Shown here one piece after another: positions 14,031 to 18,509 of a stretch of 18,509 nucleotides of DNA. Every line of letters starts with the position of its first letter. Position 1 is the first letter of the stretch. Source of the DNA: Alphaproteobacteria bacterium. GTDB lineage: Bacteria; Pseudomonadota; Alphaproteobacteria; GCA-2731375. The position numbers and the translations under genes are program-made. A model generated the notes under the pieces. It ran no database searches and was not told where the DNA came from. It saw only the letters and a list, made by a program, of their open reading frames with translations. Where the stretch lies: contig JASLMY010000082.1 of NCBI GenBank assembly GCA_030746295.1, forward strand, positions 1-18,509. Reading direction: 5' to 3'.

Positions 14031-16481
14031 TCAGGAGCCGCTGAGGCGAGTGTTGTCGGGGTCGTAGAGGGCCGGGTGGGCGGCGACCACGGCGCGGCGA
14101 CGGCTGCCTAGGATCTCGATCTCGAGCTCGGTGCCGGGTGCCGGCGACCCCCGGTCCAGGACGCAAAGCGCGATCGACTTCTCGACCCGGTGGCCGTAGC
14201 CGGCCGAAAGCACCAGGCCGACCGCTTCCACACGATCGAAGACGGTCGAGAGGTAGACGGCGTCGGCCAGGGGCGGTGCTGTCGGCTCGTCGACGACGAG
14301 GGTGGCGAAGCCCGAGCCGGCGCTGGCCTCCAACTGCGCCAGCAGGGACTCACGGCCGACGAAGTCGCCCTTGTCGGCCTTGATCCAGCCGCCGAGGCCG
14401 CCCTCGACCATGGTGTAGTCGTTGGAGAGATCGGTCTTCCAGCCGCGGTAGGCCTTTTCGAGGCGGAGCGATTCCAGCGCCAGCATGCCGAAGTCGCGGA
14501 TTTGGTGAGGTTCACCCGCCTGCCAGAGGCGCTGGTAGCCGTCGTGGGCATGTTTCGCCGGCAGGTGCAGCTCCCAGCCGAGCTCGCCCGTATAGGACAC
14601 CCGGATCGCGTGGCCGTGGGCGCCACCGATCTCGACCGCCTGGTGCGAGAGCCAGGGGAAGGCGGCATCGGCGAGGTCGAGGCCGGTTGCCGCCGCCATC
14701 ACCTGGCGCGACTTCGGCCCGGAAAGGATCAGGGCCGACCAGTGGCCGGTGACGTCGTCGACGCGGATCGCCGTCTCGTCGGGCAGATGCCGCAGCAGCC
14801 AATCGCGGTCGTGCCACTGGGCCGCAGCACCGCTCATCAGCCAGAACCGGTCTTCGGCAAAGCGCGTGACCGTCATCTCGCTCAAGATCTTGCCCTGAGG
14901 CGAGGCGAGGTAGGCGAGAGCGATCCGCCCGACCTTCGGCAGGCGACCGGTGATCAGGCGATCGAGCCAGTCGGCGGCGCCCGGGCCACTGACCTCGAAG
15001 CGGGAGAAGCCCGGCAGGTCCAGGATGCCGACATGCCGGGCGACATGGCGGCACTCGCGCCCCACCGCCTCGAACCAGTGCTGGCGCGCGTAAGAGGTCG
15101 CCGGGCCCCGCTCTTCGCCCCTTTCGGGGAACCAGTCGGCCCGCTCCCAGCCGCCATAGGCGCCGAACTCGGCGCCCTTGGCCCGCAAGGCCTCGTAGTT
15201 GGCCGAGGTCTTGGCCGGCCGGCCCGCCGGCCATTGCAGGCCCGGGAAATGGGTCGCGTATTCGTGCGAGTAGACCTCGATCGCCTTGGCCTCGGTGTAG
15301 GCTTGCGTCGCATGTTCGGTGAAGCGGCGCGGATCGACGGCCCAACAGTCGCCCTCGGTCTCGCCCTCGACGATCCAATCGGCCAAAACCTTGCCGGCGC
15401 CGCCGGCCTGGACGATGCCGAAGGTGAAGACGCCAGCCTCGAAGGCGTCCGGTACGCCGGGCATCGGCCCCAGAAGCGGGTTGCCGTCGGGCGTGTAGGG
15501 GATCGGGCCGTTGACGACGCGGGAGATGCCGACGCGGCTGAGGATCGGCACCCGGGCGCAGGCGTCCTCGATGTACCATTCCAGCCGCTCCAGGTCGTCG
15601 GGGAAGAGCTGGAAGGAAAAGTCGTCGGGCATCGGGTCCGCCGGCGTCGTCCAATAGGCGCGGCAATCCTTCTCGTAGGGGCCGAGCAAGAGCCCGTTCA
15701 TCTCCTGGCGCAGGTAGTAGGAGCTGTCGGGGTCGCGCAAGAGCGGCAGCTTCCGGCTGCGGTCCGCCAGCTCAGGTATCGCCTCGGTGACGAGATACTG
15801 GTGTGAGAGGCTGACGCAGGGGATCTGGCGACCGAACATCTGGCCGACCTCGCGCGCCCGATAGCCGGCGGCGTTGACGACATATTGGCAGCGGACCTCG
15901 CCCATGGGGGTCTGGAGCACCCATTCGCCGCCCTGACGGCGGGCGCCTTCGACGGGACAGGCGCGGACGATCCTGGCGCCGAGATCGCGCGCGCCCTTGG
16001 CGAGCGCCTGGGTCAGCTGCGCCGGGTCGATGTCGCCGTCGGTCGGATCCCAGAGCCCGCCCTCGAGGTCATGGGTCTCGAGGAAGGGGTAGGCTTGGCG
16101 CAGCTCGGCCGCGGACATGATGGAAAGATTCAGGTCCATGTGCCGGCCCATGGCGGCGACATGGCAGAACTCCTGCATCCGCTCCGCGGTGTGGGCGAGG
16201 CGGATCGAGCCGGTAACGTGGTAGTTGATGGGATAGTCGACCTCGTCGGCCAACCGGGCGTAAAGCTCGGTCGAATAGCCCTGCAGCTTCATCAGCGTCC
16301 AGGAGGCGGAGAAGTTCGGGCAGTTGCCGGCGGCGTGCCAGGTCGAGCCGGCCGTCAGCTCGTTCTTCTCCAACAGCAAGCAGTCGGTCCAGCCGGCCCG
16401 TGCCAGGTGGTAGAGCACCGAGCAGCCGACGGCGCCGCCGCCGATCACCACGACGCGTGCCTGGCTCGGCAGGTCGGCCAT
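14031..16481 (-). CDS. FAD-dependent dehydrogenase with C-terminal GcvT domain (dimethylglycine/sarcosine dehydrogenase-like)
   Basis: This 816-residue two-domain enzyme starts with an FAD Rossmann motif (VVVIGGGAVGCSVLYHLA, 10-27) and the DAO domain. TAGSTWHAAGN places His49 where this family attaches FAD covalently. After about residue 430 comes a GcvT aminomethyltransferase domain, seen in GPGAADWLDRLITGRLP, SYTGELGWELHLP, ESLRLEKAYRGWKTDL and DFVGRESL, ending in a GcvT C-terminal barrel (ALYDPDNTRL). Enzymes of this build demethylate dimethylglycine, sarcosine or related N-methyl amino acids and pass the one-carbon unit to tetrahydrofolate in the second domain. The exact amine cannot be told. 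The ATG start has AGGAG 9 bases upstream and lies 62 bases after the AOR-like gene, so the two are probably co-transcribed. Confidence 0.9.
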   Translation of the reverse strand: MADLPSQARVVVIGGGAVGCSVLYHLARAGWTDCLLLEKNELTAGSTWHAAGNCPNFSASWTLMKLQGYSTELYARLADEVDYPINYHVTGSIRLAHTAERMQEFCHVAAMGRHMDLNLSIMSAAELRQAYPFLETHDLEGGLWDPTDGDIDPAQLTQALAKGARDLGARIVRACPVEGARRQGGEWVLQTPMGEVRCQYVVNAAGYRAREVGQMFGRQIPCVSLSHQYLVTEAIPELADRSRKLPLLRDPDSSYYLRQEMNGLLLGPYEKDCRAYWTTPADPMPDDFSFQLFPDDLERLEWYIEDACARVPILSRVGISRVVNGPIPYTPDGNPLLGPMPGVPDAFEAGVFTFGIVQAGGAGKVLADWIVEGETEGDCWAVDPRRFTEHATQAYTEAKAIEVYSHEYATHFPGLQWPAGRPAKTSANYEALRAKGAEFGAYGGWERADWFPERGEERGPATSYARQHWFEAVGRECRHVARHVGILDLPGFSRFEVSGPGAADWLDRLITGRLPKVGRIALAYLASPQGKILSEMTVTRFAEDRFWLMSGAAAQWHDRDWLLRHLPDETAIRVDDVTGHWSALILSGPKSRQVMAAATGLDLADAAFPWLSHQAVEIGGAHGHAIRVSYTGELGWELHLPAKHAHDGYQRLWQAGEPHQIRDFGMLALESLRLEKAYRGWKTDLSNDYTMVEGGLGGWIKADKGDFVGRESLLAQLEASAGSGFATLVVDEPTAPPLADAVYLSTVFDRVEAVGLVLSAGYGHRVEKSIALCVLDRGSPAPGTELEIEILGSRRRAVVAAHPALYDPDNTRLSGS

Positions 16482-16543
16482 GCCCGGGTCTCCTGGCTAA
16501 GCTCGCGAAACCTGCGCGGTACGTCGCGGCGGCCGGGGCGGCG

Positions 16544-18274
16544 CTAGGGCGTCGTTTCCTTCTGGCCGCCGAGCAGCTGGCGCAGGTGCTGGTTGACGTC
16601 GCCGGTATGGTGGCGGGCGGTCTTGCCCGTGGGCTGCAGCGCCTCGTCGTAGAAGAACGCCGGCAGCTCGTCGTCTTCCTCGGTGAAACCGGCCTGGCGG
16701 TTGAACTCCCACTCCAACTGCAGCGCCTCGCGGCCGAGGTCGGCCAGGAATGAGGCGTCGAAGTTGGTGCCATGTGCGCTGTTGAGGGCGTTGACGATGA
16801 GCTCGCCGTTGACGTTGGTCACCGAGCGCCCGAAGAGGCAGAGGCCGAGCGAGTCGGCGATGGCGCTGGCGACCTGGATCTCCAGGCTGGCCTCGGTCAG
16901 CTCTTCCGTCGACATCTCCGCACTCTTGTGGCCGGGAATGTTGCCGGTGGTGTGGTCGGCACCCTGGGCCGTCACCATCATCGAGATGCCGGTGACCTCG
17001 ATGACGCGCGGGTCGTAGGCGCTGATGCCCTGCTTCTTGACCACCGGCACCCGGGCGACCTCGTAGTGCTCGCCGACCCGGGCCGTGCCCTGGGCCAGGA
17101 TGCGGCCGCGCTCGTTGCCCTGGCGGATATCCTCCATCGCCGCCAGCATGAACTCGGGATCGTCGAACTGGCCCTCGCCGGCTTCCATCAGCACGCCCAA
17201 CATGGCGCCGACCTCGATGGTGTCGACGCCGAGATCGTTGCAGACGTGGTTCACCCGGGCGACGTCATCGGGATCTTTCAGGCCGCAATTGCTGCCCAAA
17301 AGCCCGAGGGATTCGTACTCCAGCGGCGAGACCATCTCCTCGCCCTTCTCGTCGACATAGATGTTGGAGCATTGGATCAGGCAGCCCGGCATGCAGGCGT
17401 GCGTCGGCTCGCCGCCGCGCTCCAGCGTCCGTTCGCGGATATAGGTGCCGCCGAGCTTCAGGGGCTCGTCGCTGGTCTCGACCAGGCGGCCATCGGAGAA
17501 GTTGCGCGTCGGCAGCCCGCCCAACTGGTTGGTGAGGTCGGAGACCATCGCCGTGCCGTACTCGGCGAAGGCCTTGATCGCCGGGTCGGCGCGCAAGAGC
17601 TTGCCGTATTCGCGGACCCGGCCCATGACCTTCTTGCGGTCGTGGAAGGCGGGCATCTTGTGCATGTCGGCGACGATCGCCTTGACCTTCTTGGCGCCCA
17701 TCACCGCGCCGACGCCACCGCGGGCGGCGATCCGGACCGGCCGGCCCTCGGGGTCGGGGAAGGAGATGCCGGAGATCAGGCCCTGGTATTCGCCGACCGG
17801 GCCGCACAGCGCCATGCTGATCTTGTCGCCGTACTTCTCGAACAACAGGGCGGCGGCCTCGATGTTGCCCTTGCCGAGGTAGGGGCTGGCGTCGTCGTAG
17901 CTGACTTCGCCGTCCTTGGTGATGCGGATCACCACCCAGTCGTCCGAGGCGCCGTTCAGCGTCAGGCCCGACATCTCCAACTGGCCGAGGGCGAAGGCGA
18001 AGGTGCCGCCGGCATTGGCTTCCTTGATGCCGCCGGTCAGCGGGCTCTTGCAGCCGACGCTGATGCGGTTGGCGTTGGAGAAGTTCGTGCCGGCGAGCGG
18101 CCCGGCGGAGAAGATCAGCGGGTTCTCGCCCGACAGCGGGTCGACCGTGGCCGCACCCGCCTCCAGCAGTGTCTTGGCGATGAAGTGTCGGCCGACGCGA
18201 ATGCACGCCGCCCCTTCCATTTCCTCGGTCTCGACGGAGCGATCGTTGAGGTTGATGTGCAAGTATTTCCGCAT
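16544..18274 (-). CDS. Aldehyde:ferredoxin oxidoreductase family protein (tungsten/molybdenum bis-pterin)
   Basis: The 576-residue protein has the AOR N-terminal, pterin-binding domain. Typical segments are LIFSAGPLAGTNFSNANRISVG, SPLTGGIKEANAGGTFAF and RIAARGGVGAVMGAKKVKAI. The C-terminal domain follows (PLEYESLGLLGSNCGL, then AQGADHTTGNIPGHKSAE). The iron-sulfur ligands are Cys294, Cys298 and Cys302 in HACMPGCLIQC, plus Cys479 in DSLGLCLF. The first spacing is C-x3-C rather than the C-x2-C of Pyrococcus AOR. Members oxidise aldehydes to acids (or reverse) and reduce ferredoxin or another carrier. The start chosen is ATG 18274, where family similarity begins (MRKYLHINLNDRSVE); the frame stays open upstream but looks non-coding, and only a weak AAGG lies 10 bases ahead. 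It is first in an operon with the FAD/GcvT dehydrogenase. Confidence 0.88.
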   Translation of the reverse strand: MRKYLHINLNDRSVETEEMEGAACIRVGRHFIAKTLLEAGAATVDPLSGENPLIFSAGPLAGTNFSNANRISVGCKSPLTGGIKEANAGGTFAFALGQLEMSGLTLNGASDDWVVIRITKDGEVSYDDASPYLGKGNIEAAALLFEKYGDKISMALCGPVGEYQGLISGISFPDPEGRPVRIAARGGVGAVMGAKKVKAIVADMHKMPAFHDRKKVMGRVREYGKLLRADPAIKAFAEYGTAMVSDLTNQLGGLPTRNFSDGRLVETSDEPLKLGGTYIRERTLERGGEPTHACMPGCLIQCSNIYVDEKGEEMVSPLEYESLGLLGSNCGLKDPDDVARVNHVCNDLGVDTIEVGAMLGVLMEAGEGQFDDPEFMLAAMEDIRQGNERGRILAQGTARVGEHYEVARVPVVKKQGISAYDPRVIEVTGISMMVTAQGADHTTGNIPGHKSAEMSTEELTEASLEIQVASAIADSLGLCLFGRSVTNVNGELIVNALNSAHGTNFDASFLADLGREALQLEWEFNRQAGFTEEDDELPAFFYDEALQPTGKTARHHTGDVNQHLRQLLGGQKETTP

Positions 18275-18509
18275 GACGACATCGCCTTGTGCTCGAGGTT
18301 GACGAATACGCTCAGGACCGCCAGGCCCATTCGCACCCATGTTAGCACATCCGGCGGGCAGGCGAACGGTGGCGACCAGATTTCGGCCCGTGTCGGACCA
18401 GCCCAATAGGCGGTCGCGGCCGTCGCCACCGTCGACCGGGATCGCGCGACGTCTTTCGGCTCGAACCAGGTGCGGTTCCCGGGGGAGCTGCCGCACTTCG
18501 ACCGTGGAA
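18275..18509 (-). promoter_or_regulatory. Upstream region of the AOR-like operon
   Basis: No gene was recognised in these 235 bases up to the window edge. A possible minus-strand promoter is TTCGCC, 16 bases, then TAACAT, at about 18340-18368. It matches consensus only partly. The reading frame of the AOR-like gene continues open through most of this stretch, which is common by chance at such base composition. Confidence 0.3.

Noticed and set aside
14190..15806. Long plus-strand open frame opposite the dehydrogenase
   Set aside because: It is the antisense of a clear two-domain enzyme. Its Arg/Gly/Ala/Leu-rich composition has no recognisable motif, and such frames arise by chance at high GC.
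16772..18409. Long plus-strand open frame opposite the AOR-like gene
   Set aside because: Antisense shadow of a gene with full family motifs; His/Asp/Ala/Val-rich text without domains.
18275..18496. 74-codon N-terminal extension of the AOR-like gene
   Set aside because: Family similarity begins at ATG 18274; the extension has no signal peptide and looks like chance open frame.

Overview
The window is GC-rich DNA with densely packed genes. It suggests a proteobacterium, most likely an alphaproteobacterium of soil or sea with a large catabolic gene set. The grounds are family-level: a MacA/MacB-type export system, Tat-dependent solute uptake, a GMC alcohol dehydrogenase, a dimethylglycine/sarcosine dehydrogenase-like enzyme and an aldehyde:ferredoxin oxidoreductase-like enzyme. 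No rRNA or tRNA gene, CRISPR array or phage gene was recognised, so the taxonomic call is inference.

Left part (1-6782, all minus strand). Bases 1-76 look like the terminus of an IS21-type insertion sequence. It has cut off the 3' end of a MacB-type permease gene, so only the first transmembrane helix and the periplasmic domain remain. The matching ATPase and the MacA-type adaptor follow upstream as an operon (macA-like, ATPase, permease) that is probably dead as an exporter. Next are a D-aminoacylase-type amidohydrolase and a GMC oxidoreductase, separated by a short gap carrying a dispersed palindromic repeat.

Middle part (6956-13374, plus strand). A three-gene operon divergent from the GMC gene encodes a lactonase-like metallo-beta-lactamase-fold hydrolase, a small SAM-dependent methyltransferase and an M19 dipeptidase-like protein; the last two overlap by 4 bases. 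Next comes a small secreted His-rich protein of unknown function. Its 3' end overlaps the apparent start of a Tat-exported family 1 solute-binding protein. Two MalF/MalG-type permeases complete an importer, but no ATPase gene for it is present here.

Right part (13375-18509, minus strand). A repeat-rich stretch holds a remnant of a second dehydrogenase C-terminus, a perfect 32-bp palindrome, a second inverted repeat and a small zinc-ribbon-like gene. Beyond it, an AOR-family oxidoreductase and a two-domain FAD/GcvT dehydrogenase form a likely operon.

Taken together, the window reads as uptake and breakdown of modified amino acids or methylated amines: import, deacylation or peptide cleavage, N-demethylation, and oxidation of alcohols and aldehydes. 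That theme is inference from families; no substrate can be read from the sequence. The parts most worth following up are the AOR plus dehydrogenase pair, the lactonase/methyltransferase/M19 operon with its altered metal site, the overlapping start of the binding protein, and the repeat cluster at 13.4-13.9 kb.
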